Source: Candidatus Atribacteria bacterium (GTDB lineage Bacteria > Atribacterota > Atribacteria > Atribacterales > JASGLU01). Taken from it: a stretch of 39,243 nucleotides of DNA. The stretch is from positions 1-39,243 of the forward strand of contig JASGLU010000010.1 in the NCBI GenBank assembly GCA_030156825.1. Direction: 5' to 3'. The number at the start of each line of letters is the position of its first letter. The stretch's first letter is position 1. Below, piece by piece: positions 30,560 through 39,040 of the stretch. The position numbers and the translations under genes are program-made. The notes beneath the pieces are model-generated. The model was not told the origin of the DNA and did no database searches. It was given only the letters and a program-made list of their open reading frames with translations.

Positions 30560-31012
30560 GTGAAAAATTTAACCAGAATTGCTTTGATAGCAGCTGTTTA
30601 TGTAGTTTTAACTGTTGTTTTTCTCCCTTATTCTTTTGGGCCGGTACAAGTAAGGTTGGCTGAGTGCCTGACAGTAATTCCCTATCTTTTTCCCGAAACC
30701 ATGTGGGGTTTATTTCTGGGGTGTTTTTTAGCTAATTTTTTGGGAGGGATGGGATTTTTAGATATATTTATTGGTAGCTTGCTTACCCTGTTAGCCGGAT
30801 TTTTAACTTCTCAGGTGACTCAGACCTGGATGGCACCTCTGCCCCCAATATTGATAAACGCTTTGGGGGTATCAGGGTATCTTGCTTATCTTTTACAGGT
30901 TAATTATTGGTATTCGGTAACCTGGATTGCAGTAGGAGAAACTATTGCCTGTTTTGGTCTGGGATATCCGTTGCTTCTATTTTTGCAAAAAAGGTTAAAA
31001 GAAAGGGGTTAG
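30560..31012 (+). CDS. queT: QueT-family transporter (ECF S-component-like)
   Basis: ALIAAVYVVLTVVFLPYSFGPVQVRLAECLTVIPYLFPETMWGLFLGCFLANF. Confidence 0.85.
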   Translation: MKNLTRIALIAAVYVVLTVVFLPYSFGPVQVRLAECLTVIPYLFPETMWGLFLGCFLANFLGGMGFLDIFIGSLLTLLAGFLTSQVTQTWMAPLPPILINALGVSGYLAYLLQVNYWYSVTWIAVGETIACFGLGYPLLLFLQKRLKERG

Positions 31013-31016
31013 AAGT

Positions 31017-32252
31017 ATGGACTTGAATGAACGACTGGCGGAGGATATGCAGCTAATTCTCCGGGGTGCAGAAGAAATAATCGAAACCGAGGACCTGAAG
31101 CGCAAAATTTCCCGTTTTTACCAGACGGGTAACCCTTTAATTATTAAGGAAGGCTTTGATCCCAGTGCTCCCGATATTCATCTGGGGCATACGGTTACTC
31201 TGAGGAAAATGAGACAATTTCAAGATTTGGGTCATCAGGTAGTTTTTTTGATTGGTGACTTTACCGGAAGAATTGGCGACCCTACCGGCAAAAAGGAAAG
31301 CCGCAAGCAGCTTACCGAAGAAGAGGTAAAAGAGAACGCACAAACCTATGCCGAACAAGTTTTTAAAATTCTGGATCCCACTAAAACCCGGATTGAATTC
31401 AACAGTCAGTGGTTGGGCGCTCTGACTCTGGAGGATCTGATTAAAATTACCTCTTATTTTACGGTGGCTAGGATATTGGAAAGGGAAGATTTTAACTCTC
31501 GTCTTAAGGCGGGGAGACCAATTGGTTTACACGAATTTCTCTACCCCCTTTTGCAGGGCTACGATTCGGTAGCTTTGAAGGCTGATGTTGAGTTGGGAGG
31601 TACCGACCAGCGGTTCAACCTCTTAGTAGGAAGAGACTTGCAGCGGGAATTTAAACAGGAACCCCAAGTGGTTCTCATGATGCCTCTTTTGGAAGGAACT
31701 GATGGGGTAGAGAAAATGAGCAAGAGCTTAGGTAACTACATCGGAATAAACGAGCCGCCGTTTACCATGTATGGCAAGGTTATGTCCATCCCTGATTTTT
31801 TAATTGAAAAATATTTTATTCTGCTTACCGATGTTCCCTTAAGCGAGGTTCACAAAAAGAAAGATCTCTGGGAAAAGAACCAGCTGCACCCTATGGCTTG
31901 GAAAAAAGAGCTGGCTTTCGAAATAGTTAAAACTTACCATAGTCAAACGGAGGCTCGAAAAGCAGCGGAGGATTTTGAGCGGGCTTTTCAGAAAAAAGAA
32001 ACCCCGGAACAAATTGTAGAAGTTAAATTGAAAAGGGAAGAGTTAACCGATGGTAAAATATGGGTGGTTGCTCTTTTAGAAAAAACTGGTATTTTCTCCT
32101 CCCGGAGTGAGATAAAACGCTTAATATCTCAGGGAGGGGTTTATCTTAACCGGGAAAGAATAGCCGATGTGGGGGTTGATTTACCGGTCAAAGAAGATGA
32201 TAGTCTTCGGGTGGGTAAAAAACATTTCTTCCGCCTTCGAATTCTGGATTAG
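31017..32252 (+). CDS. tyrS: Tyrosyl-tRNA synthetase
   Basis: GFDPSAPDIHLGHTVTLRKMRQFQDLGH, KMSKSLGNYIGI, C-terminal S4 domain. Confidence 0.96.
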   Translation: MDLNERLAEDMQLILRGAEEIIETEDLKRKISRFYQTGNPLIIKEGFDPSAPDIHLGHTVTLRKMRQFQDLGHQVVFLIGDFTGRIGDPTGKKESRKQLTEEEVKENAQTYAEQVFKILDPTKTRIEFNSQWLGALTLEDLIKITSYFTVARILEREDFNSRLKAGRPIGLHEFLYPLLQGYDSVALKADVELGGTDQRFNLLVGRDLQREFKQEPQVVLMMPLLEGTDGVEKMSKSLGNYIGINEPPFTMYGKVMSIPDFLIEKYFILLTDVPLSEVHKKKDLWEKNQLHPMAWKKELAFEIVKTYHSQTEARKAAEDFERAFQKKETPEQIVEVKLKREELTDGKIWVVALLEKTGIFSSRSEIKRLISQGGVYLNRERIADVGVDLPVKEDDSLRVGKKHFFRLRILD

Positions 32253-32280
32253 AAAGGGGTTGTTTGCTAAAATACTCTTA

Positions 32281-32337
32281 GAATAGAAACCCGTGTTGCG
32301 AAGCAGCATGGGCATCTATCCTTTCAGCTTTTCGTTT
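32281..32337. repeat. R2 element, shorter copy 2, upstream of the radical SAM gene
   Basis: GCAGCATGGGCATCTATCCTTTCAGCTTTTCGTTT; 32315-32337 is the exact 23-nt reverse complement of 20853-20875; CCCGTGTTGC-GAA-GCAGCATGGG hairpin. Confidence 0.82.
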
Positions 32338-32353
32338 TTTGTGAAGGAAAACC

Positions 32354-33511
32354 ATGATAGTTAAAAGCTCACCTACTTTAGAAGAAAAAGTGGTAATTCT
32401 GGGAGAAGCTGCCCAGTTTGACCTTTGTGGGGCTTGTTTTGAGGGAAACAAGAGAGTTCGTCGTCCCGGAGGGGGGTGGATTTACCCGGCAGTTTTATCA
32501 GATGGGAAAAAGGTCAATCTGTTGAAAATTCTCCTCACCAATCAATGCGTTCATAATTGCCTTTATTGTGCTAACCGAGCAGAGCATCGTGCTTTTCGAA
32601 TTTCCTTTCAGGCAGAAGAGTTAGCCAGGTTGTTTATCGCTCTTTATCAACGTAACCTGGTTCGAGGGCTGTTTCTCAGCTCGGCGGTGGGGAAAAGTGT
32701 TTTCTCTACCATGGAAGATATACTTAAAGTGGGAGAGATTCTTCGTTATAAATACCACTTTTCAGGTTATATCCATCTCAAAATTCTACCGGGAGTGACT
32801 GCCGACTATGTGGTAGAGGCCGCCCGTCTGGCCAGTCGGGTTTCAGTAAATTTAGAGGCTCCTTCCAGCCAACATCTTTATCGGATTGCCCCCGAAAAAG
32901 ACTATGCCAATATTTTTTCCTATTTTGGAGTGCTTAAGAAATTAGCCGAGCAAAAAAAGATTCCTCCCCGGTTAGGAGTGACTACCCAGTTGGTAGTAGG
33001 ACCGGGAGGTGAAACCGACCGGGAGATTGTTCAGGTAGTATCCAGCTTGTACCGGCAATTTGGTCTTTCTCGGGCTTATTTCAGCGCTTTTCAACCTTTG
33101 TCCCTTACTCCACTTGCAGATTATCCACCCACCCCTCTTGAGCGAGAACATCGTTTGTACCAGGCTGATTTTTTACTTCGTCGATATGGATTTTCTCCGG
33201 AAGAGCTTGTTTTTGAAGACGATGGTCAACTTTCTTCCCGTTTTGATCCCAAGTTGGCCTGGGCTAAAAATCATCCGGAGTTTTTTCCGGTGGAGATAAA
33301 TTCTGCCCCTTATCCAGTTTTGATTCGGGTACCTGGAATCGGGCCCACCTCTGCCAATAAGATTATCCGCCTAAGGCGGAAAAATAAATTTTCTGCCCTT
33401 TCTGAGTTGAAGCGCTTGGGAGTGAGGGCGAATCATTGTGCTCCTTTTATCCTACTTAATGGGAAAAAACCGCGAGTAAACAAACAACTGTCTTTGTGGG
33501 AAGGAATTTAA
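32354..33511 (+). CDS. Radical SAM protein with C-terminal helix-hairpin-helix (putative DNA modification/repair family, TIGR03916-like)
   Basis: CVHNCLYC (CxxxCxxC), upstream FDLCGACF pair, HhH IRVPGIGPTSANKIIRLR, C-terminal KQLSLWEGI. Confidence 0.85.
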   Translation: MIVKSSPTLEEKVVILGEAAQFDLCGACFEGNKRVRRPGGGWIYPAVLSDGKKVNLLKILLTNQCVHNCLYCANRAEHRAFRISFQAEELARLFIALYQRNLVRGLFLSSAVGKSVFSTMEDILKVGEILRYKYHFSGYIHLKILPGVTADYVVEAARLASRVSVNLEAPSSQHLYRIAPEKDYANIFSYFGVLKKLAEQKKIPPRLGVTTQLVVGPGGETDREIVQVVSSLYRQFGLSRAYFSAFQPLSLTPLADYPPTPLEREHRLYQADFLLRRYGFSPEELVFEDDGQLSSRFDPKLAWAKNHPEFFPVEINSAPYPVLIRVPGIGPTSANKIIRLRRKNKFSALSELKRLGVRANHCAPFILLNGKKPRVNKQLSLWEGI

Positions 33512-33525
33512 TTTTTTCTCAAGTA

Positions 33526-33534
33526 TGCTATAAT
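33526..33534 (+). promoter_or_regulatory. Extended -10 promoter for sugar-binding-protein gene
   Basis: TGCTATAAT (TGnTATAAT) about 60 bp upstream of the ATG; no clear -35. Confidence 0.6.
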
Positions 33535-33593
33535 TGAATTAAGCAAAGCCGGTCAGGCTTTGAATTTTAAAATTTAAAAGGAGGGTATGCACC

Positions 33594-34583
33594 ATGAAAA
33601 GAAATTGGTTGGTTTTGGTATTGGTGTTAGTGCTTTCACTTCTTCTTCTCTCTCCCGCTTTTGGCCAGGATAAATATCGGATTGCTTTTGTGCCCAAATT
33701 AGTTGGTATTCCTTATTTTAACGCCATGGAAGAAGGCGGGAAAAAAGCGGCCGAAGATTTAGGAGTGGAGTTTGTCTATACCGGTCCAGTAACCGATGAT
33801 GTAGCCAAACAGATTGAAATTATCGATAATCTGATAACCCAGGGAGTAGATGCTATTGCTGTAGCTCCTAATGACCCGGCGGCTATCACTCCCGTGCTGG
33901 AAAAAGCAAAAGAAAGAGGAATCGTAGTTATGACCAGTGATACCGATGGTGCCGAGGGAGTGCGGGATGTTTTTGTCAACCAAGCTCTGCAAGACCAAAT
34001 TGGGTACACCACTATGGATGAGCTGGCCAAAGCGATGGACTACGAAGGTAAATTTGCTATTGTCTCCTGTGGTCCTACCGCCTGGAACCTCAATACCTGG
34101 ATTATGTATGAATTAGAAAGGCTTACTCAGTATCCCGACATGGAATTGGTTACTATCCGCTATGCTTATGAAGACGTGCAAATGGCAATCAATGTTGCTT
34201 TAGACCTTATTAACGCTTTTCCCGATTTAAAAGGAATTATTGGTCAATGCAGCACTTCTGCTCCGGGAGTGGCGGAGGCGGTAACCCAGGCTGGGAAAAT
34301 TGGAGAAATCGTAGCCACTGGAGTGTCGGTACCTTCTATGATGAGGCCCTATGTTAAAAATGGGGCGGTTAAATCGTTTGTTTTGTGGAATCCGGTGGAC
34401 TTGGGTTACTTAACCGTATGGGCGGCTAAATACCTGTTAGATGGCAACCAATTTGAGGAAGGGGTAGAATACGAGGTTCCGGGTATCGCTACCAAACCTT
34501 GGTATGTAGCTGAAGAGAGAATGTTGGTTTTAGGACCACCTATGGTTTTTGACGAAACCAACGTAGATGATTTTGATTTTTAA
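33594..34583 (+). CDS. Sugar ABC transporter substrate-binding protein, LsrB/RhaS-like
   Basis: Signal peptide; YRIAFVPKLVGIPYFNAMEEGGKKAAEDLGVEFVYTGP; C-terminus MVFDETNVDDFDF. Confidence 0.88.
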   Translation: MKRNWLVLVLVLVLSLLLLSPAFGQDKYRIAFVPKLVGIPYFNAMEEGGKKAAEDLGVEFVYTGPVTDDVAKQIEIIDNLITQGVDAIAVAPNDPAAITPVLEKAKERGIVVMTSDTDGAEGVRDVFVNQALQDQIGYTTMDELAKAMDYEGKFAIVSCGPTAWNLNTWIMYELERLTQYPDMELVTIRYAYEDVQMAINVALDLINAFPDLKGIIGQCSTSAPGVAEAVTQAGKIGEIVATGVSVPSMMRPYVKNGAVKSFVLWNPVDLGYLTVWAAKYLLDGNQFEEGVEYEVPGIATKPWYVAEERMLVLGPPMVFDETNVDDFDF

Positions 34584-34596
34584 TTAACTTTTAGCT

Positions 34597-34624
34597 GGGG
34601 CGCAAAAGGCTGCGCCCCTTTCTT
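34597..34624 (+). terminator. Hairpin (weak terminator/attenuator or stabiliser) after the sugar SBP gene
   Basis: GGGGCGCA-aaaggc-TGCGCCCC then TTTCTTCC; poor T tract. Confidence 0.6.
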
Positions 34625-34637
34625 CCTAAAAAAACCA

Positions 34638-36173
34638 ATGGCTAATATTTTAGAATGTCGGGGAATTTCTAAATCTTTTGGCGGAGTAAGAGCGCTAAAT
34701 AAAGTGGATTTTTTTCTTCGCCCGGGGGAAGTGCATGCCCTGGTAGGGGAGAATGGTGCCGGTAAATCCACTTTAATCCGTATTATTTCTGGAGCTTTGA
34801 TGCCTGATCAGGGAGAAATATACTATCAGGAACAAAAAACGGAAATCACTTCTCCCCGATTAGCACAGGAGATAGGCATTTCTGCTGTTTATCAGGACCC
34901 TTTGGTTTATCCCTATTTAAGTGTAGTAGAAAATATCTTTTTAGGTCGGGAAATCAGAAATCGACGGGGTAACATAAATTGGAGGCAAGAAGAGGAAAAA
35001 ACCCGAGAGCTCTTTGATTGGTTGGGTATTTCCCCGCAATTTGTCCACCACTTAATGGGAGAACTAAGTGTAGGAGTACAACAGCTGGTTTTAATCGCCA
35101 AAGCGCTGGCATATGATGCCAGGGTTATTATTTTTGATGAGCCTACTGCTATCCTAACTGAACACGAAGCAGAAAAATTATTTGAAATTATTGCCCGCCT
35201 AAAGGAGCGGGGAGTGGGAATTATTTATATCAGCCATCGCCTGGAAGAAATCTTCCAAATTGCCGATTGGGTAACGATTATGCGAGATGGACAAGTGGTG
35301 GGTGATTTTCCCCTGTCGGAGGTTGATCGGGATAAAATTGTAAAACTGATGGCCGGTCGACTGTTGGTGGAAGAAATAGAACACGCTGGGCAGAAGAGCC
35401 GAGAACCCGTATTGGTGGTTAAAGATTTGACCGAGAAAGGGAGGTTTTACCAAGTCAGTTTTGAAGCTTACCAGGGGGAAATCCTTGGTTTTTCCGGTTT
35501 GGTGGGTTCGGGGAGAACCGATGTAGCGCAGGCCATTTTTGGTGTAAGTAAGCCAGACAGCGGCGAAATTTACTATCAGGGGAAAAAGTTGGAGCTAAAT
35601 TCTTCAGAAGAAGCAATGAGGTTGGGGATAGCTTACTTACCGGAAGATCGAAAAACCCAGGGGTTATTCCCTATCTTGAGCACTTCTTACAATATTACGG
35701 TAACTGTTTTGAATCGAATTTCTAACTATTTGGGAATAATCGACAGAAATCGAGAGCGAGAAGTGGCCGAAAGGCGGATTAAAGAGCTGGCCATTAGAAC
35801 TCCTGGATTAGAGACGCAAGTTTTTAACTTGAGCGGTGGCAACCAGCAAAAAGTAGTCCTGGCCAAGTGGCTGGAGGTTAATCCCCAGGTACTGATTCTG
35901 GACGAACCCACTCGGGGAATTGATGTGGCCACTAAAGCTGAAGTTCATCGGATCATTGCCCGTCTGGCCGAAGAGGGGATGGCAGTAATTATCATTTCCT
36001 CTGAATTGCCGGAAATAATAAAATTGTCTGACCGAGTGCTGGTTATGCACGAGGGTAGAATTACCGGAGTTTTTGAAGGAGAGGCAATCACTTCGGAAAA
36101 CCTTATTCGAGCTGCCACTGGCGAGAGGATGACCGGGGCCAATTTTCCAAAAATAGAAGAGGGATTACCATGA
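34638..36173 (+). CDS. Sugar ABC transporter ATPase with two ABC domains (RbsA/LsrA-like)
   Basis: GENGAGKSTLIRIISGAL, LSVGVQQLVLIAKAL, second domain NLSGGNQQKVVLAKWLEVNPQVLILDEPTRGIDVATKAEV. Confidence 0.93.
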   Translation: MANILECRGISKSFGGVRALNKVDFFLRPGEVHALVGENGAGKSTLIRIISGALMPDQGEIYYQEQKTEITSPRLAQEIGISAVYQDPLVYPYLSVVENIFLGREIRNRRGNINWRQEEEKTRELFDWLGISPQFVHHLMGELSVGVQQLVLIAKALAYDARVIIFDEPTAILTEHEAEKLFEIIARLKERGVGIIYISHRLEEIFQIADWVTIMRDGQVVGDFPLSEVDRDKIVKLMAGRLLVEEIEHAGQKSREPVLVVKDLTEKGRFYQVSFEAYQGEILGFSGLVGSGRTDVAQAIFGVSKPDSGEIYYQGKKLELNSSEEAMRLGIAYLPEDRKTQGLFPILSTSYNITVTVLNRISNYLGIIDRNREREVAERRIKELAIRTPGLETQVFNLSGGNQQKVVLAKWLEVNPQVLILDEPTRGIDVATKAEVHRIIARLAEEGMAVIIISSELPEIIKLSDRVLVMHEGRITGVFEGEAITSENLIRAATGERMTGANFPKIEEGLP

Positions 36174-37114
36174 ACACCTGGGTGAGGATAGTAAGAAGAA
36201 GAGAATTTACCGTTTTTATCTTAATTGTTATCCTCAGCATTATCTTCGCTGTTAGCACCGATCGCTTCCTTTCGATTAGCAATATCTCCAATCTCCTTTC
36301 CCAGTTAGCCGGAGTAGCAATAGCCGCTATCGGGATGACCATGGTAATTATTACCGGGGGAATTGACGTTTCAGTTGGGTCAACCCTGGGGTTAGCCTGT
36401 GTGGTATCGGGTAGCCTTTTAATGATACAGGCTCCTTTTTTGCTGGTTTTACTTGCTACTTTAGGGACCGGTCTGGCAGTTGGTCTTTTAAATGGAGTTA
36501 TTGTTGCTTATGGAAGAGTCCCTCCCATTATTACTACCTTAGGAATGATGAATATGGTCCGCGCTCTGGTATTTCAGGCTTTGGGAGGAAGATGGATTTC
36601 CGGTATTCCGCCCGAGGTGAGAACTATTGGTTTGGGAAAATGGCTGCAAATTCCCTTGGCTATGTGGGTAGCCGGGGCTCTGATTGTAGTATTCTCTTAC
36701 TTTTTGAGCTATCGCCCCTTGGGCCGCTCCGTTTACGCTGTGGGTAATAATCCGGAGGCTGCCCGGGTCTCGGGAGTGAACCTAAAAACTACACTTCTTT
36801 TTGTTTATGGCTTGACTGGAGCCTTAGCCGGCTTCGCCGGCCTTATCAATGTGGGGCGAACCGGTATAGTTCAAACCAACAACGGAATGGGATTTGAACT
36901 TGATGTTATTGCCGCTGTAGTTTTGGGAGGAACCAGTATTTTAGGGGGCAGAGGAACTATCGTTGGTAGCCTGTTGGGAGCACTTTTGGTTGCCATTATT
37001 AAAAATGGTATGATTCTGCTTAATATCCCGGCTTTGACCGAGGGAGTAATTATTGGGGCACTGATCATTATTTCAGTGCTGATTGATTTAGTGAGAGGAA
37101 GGGGGGTAAGATGA
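36170..37114 (+). CDS. Sugar ABC transporter permease (RbsC/LsrC-like)
   Basis: MVIITGGIDVSVGSTLGLACVVSG; GNNPEAARVSGVNLKTTLLFVYGLTGALAGFAGLI. Confidence 0.92.
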   Translation: MNTWVRIVRRREFTVFILIVILSIIFAVSTDRFLSISNISNLLSQLAGVAIAAIGMTMVIITGGIDVSVGSTLGLACVVSGSLLMIQAPFLLVLLATLGTGLAVGLLNGVIVAYGRVPPIITTLGMMNMVRALVFQALGGRWISGIPPEVRTIGLGKWLQIPLAMWVAGALIVVFSYFLSYRPLGRSVYAVGNNPEAARVSGVNLKTTLLFVYGLTGALAGFAGLINVGRTGIVQTNNGMGFELDVIAAVVLGGTSILGGRGTIVGSLLGALLVAIIKNGMILLNIPALTEGVIIGALIIISVLIDLVRGRGVR

Positions 37115-38094
37115 GAAACATTTGGGATACAGTTATTAGTAACCGGGTATTGTTTTTGTCTTTACTTTTTGTCATTCTTTTTGTTTTTTTCTCTTTTACT
37201 ATCCCCGGCTTTTTTAATCTTTACAACCTTAGCAATATGACTCAATATGGGGTGGAGTTAGGGCTTTTGGCTCTGGCAGAGGCTCTGGTTATTTTATCCG
37301 GTGGAGGAGGAATTGACCTTTCAGTAGGTTCGATGATGAGTTTGGTATCTATTTTGATGGGGGTGCTTATCGGAAGAGCAGGTTGGTCGCCAGTTTTTGC
37401 TGTCCCGTTAGGTATTTTAGCAGGAATGGGTATGGGCTTGTTTAACGGCATTTTGGTAAGCCTGGGACGGATTCTGCCACTAATTGTAACTTTGGCTGGG
37501 CTTTATATGTATCGATCGTTGGCCCTGATAATTGCGGTTGACCCGCAATTTGGCCCCAACCCCATGCCGGTTTCTACCTTTCCCGAGTCTTTTTACTTTG
37601 TTGGTCAATATCGAGTAGGAGGCATTCCCTTTCAAGTTTTGTTCATATTCCTGCCGGTTCTGTTAATTTTTCATTTCCTTTTATCTCGAACCACCTGGGG
37701 AAGACAGCTGTATGGGGTGGGCAGCAATGAAACGGCAGCTGTTTTTTCCGGAATTAATTTGAAAAAAGTCAGATTAACCGTCTACACTCTCTCGGGAATT
37801 TTGAGCGCTCTGGCTGCCTGGGTTATCACCTCTCGTATTGCCAGTGCTCGCCCGGACGTGGGGACTGGCTATGAACTTCAGGCAATTACCATTGCCGTTC
37901 TGGGGGGGATAAGTATCCAAGGGGGAGAGGGGACAGTAGGCGGAGTTCTGCTGGCGGTGGCTATTATTACGATGATTAATAATGGTTTGCAATTAGCCGG
38001 CATCCACCAAATCTGGCAATTGGGCGCTTTAGGAGCAGTCTTGGTCGGCAGTGTTCTTCTCAACCAGTTTCTTATTCAGAGAAGAAAAATTTAA
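37111..38094 (+). CDS. Sugar ABC transporter permease (RbsC/LsrD-like)
   Basis: ILSGGGGIDLSVGSMMSLVSI; GVGSNETAAVFSGINLKKVRLTVYTLSGILSALA. Confidence 0.92.
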   Translation: MRNIWDTVISNRVLFLSLLFVILFVFFSFTIPGFFNLYNLSNMTQYGVELGLLALAEALVILSGGGGIDLSVGSMMSLVSILMGVLIGRAGWSPVFAVPLGILAGMGMGLFNGILVSLGRILPLIVTLAGLYMYRSLALIIAVDPQFGPNPMPVSTFPESFYFVGQYRVGGIPFQVLFIFLPVLLIFHFLLSRTTWGRQLYGVGSNETAAVFSGINLKKVRLTVYTLSGILSALAAWVITSRIASARPDVGTGYELQAITIAVLGGISIQGGEGTVGGVLLAVAIITMINNGLQLAGIHQIWQLGALGAVLVGSVLLNQFLIQRRKI

Positions 38095-38101
38095 AAGTAC
38101 G

Positions 38102-39040
38102 GTGCTTAAAATCGCTCTTGGGATAATAATTTTTCTTCTGGCCTTTCAGCCGGTTGGGGCCTGGGCAGGAGATTTTCACATATTCCTTGTTTCACTCTTT
38201 CCCGAGAGCTACTTTTCCTCTTTTTTCCAACTTCATTTTGAAAGATTACTCGGCGAAAAAACTGTCCGATTTTTTGAGTTCTCCGCTTTTTGCTCAGCCC
38301 TTTCCGATGGAAATGTGCCCTGGGAAGCCAACTCTCGGCCGATAGTAGTTTTTAGCGAATTGAGTTTGGAACACGGGAAAAAGGTGGAAAAACTGATAGC
38401 AGAGAAAGGTGAGAGTCTGCGCCCGTTAATTTTGGGAGTAAACTGTCAGGGGAATTTTGGGAATAATGATTTTCTATCCCTTCTGGTTGACTACCATCGG
38501 GGAGGTAGGGAGATAGGAAAAACAATAAAGGGAAGAGGGGGAAAGGTGCTCTTAGCCCATTGGGGAGAATTTTTTGTTGATCAGTTTCAGTCCGGTTTAA
38601 GGGAAGAAATAGGGGACTTTAAAGTCGTTTTCTGGCAAAATGAAGCTTTGAGCTCGGATTTTTTAGAAGATTTTGAGTATTTGATTATAACCTCCGATTT
38701 TTTAACTCAAGAGATAATTAAAATTTTGAGAGATACATCTCTTTCTGAGAAAAATTTAATAGTGCTTGAAGCCTCAACCAGGATGTTAGCTTACTTGCAA
38801 GAGGGAAAGATAAACTTTCTTCTTGATACCAAACCCTCGCGCCTGGCAGGCAAGCTGGTAAACTGGATTGAAAAACTGGAAAAGGGAGAAGAGATTTTAG
38901 AAAGAGAGATTTTTATCCCCCCTTTAATTATTACTCCTTCTAATCTGGAAGAAGCAGATAGCTATGAAGTCCTTGTCCGCTGCTTTCTGTGTGGTAGGGG
39001 GACGAGGTTATCCGGGGCCAGACCTTTCAATAGACAATAG
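38102..39040 (+). CDS. Divergent periplasmic-binding-protein-like exported protein
   Basis: GTG start 38102 gives signal peptide VLKIALGIIIFLLAFQPVGAWA; PBP1-like architecture (PLILGVNCQG..., KINFLLDTKPSRLAGKLVNWIEKLEKGEEILEREIFIPPLIITPSNLEEA). Confidence 0.6.
   Translation: MLKIALGIIIFLLAFQPVGAWAGDFHIFLVSLFPESYFSSFFQLHFERLLGEKTVRFFEFSAFCSALSDGNVPWEANSRPIVVFSELSLEHGKKVEKLIAEKGESLRPLILGVNCQGNFGNNDFLSLLVDYHRGGREIGKTIKGRGGKVLLAHWGEFFVDQFQSGLREEIGDFKVVFWQNEALSSDFLEDFEYLIITSDFLTQEIIKILRDTSLSEKNLIVLEASTRMLAYLQEGKINFLLDTKPSRLAGKLVNWIEKLEKGEEILEREIFIPPLIITPSNLEEADSYEVLVRCFLCGRGTRLSGARPFNRQ

Noticed and set aside
30530-30560. preQ1 riboswitch upstream of queT
   Set aside because: Only about 30 bp separate the divergent PBP start and queT, and I see no preQ1 aptamer pattern there.
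33594-38094. Autoinducer-2 (Lsr) quorum-sensing operon
   Set aside because: No lsrK/F/G/R and key LsrB ligand positions appear substituted; kept as a generic sugar importer.
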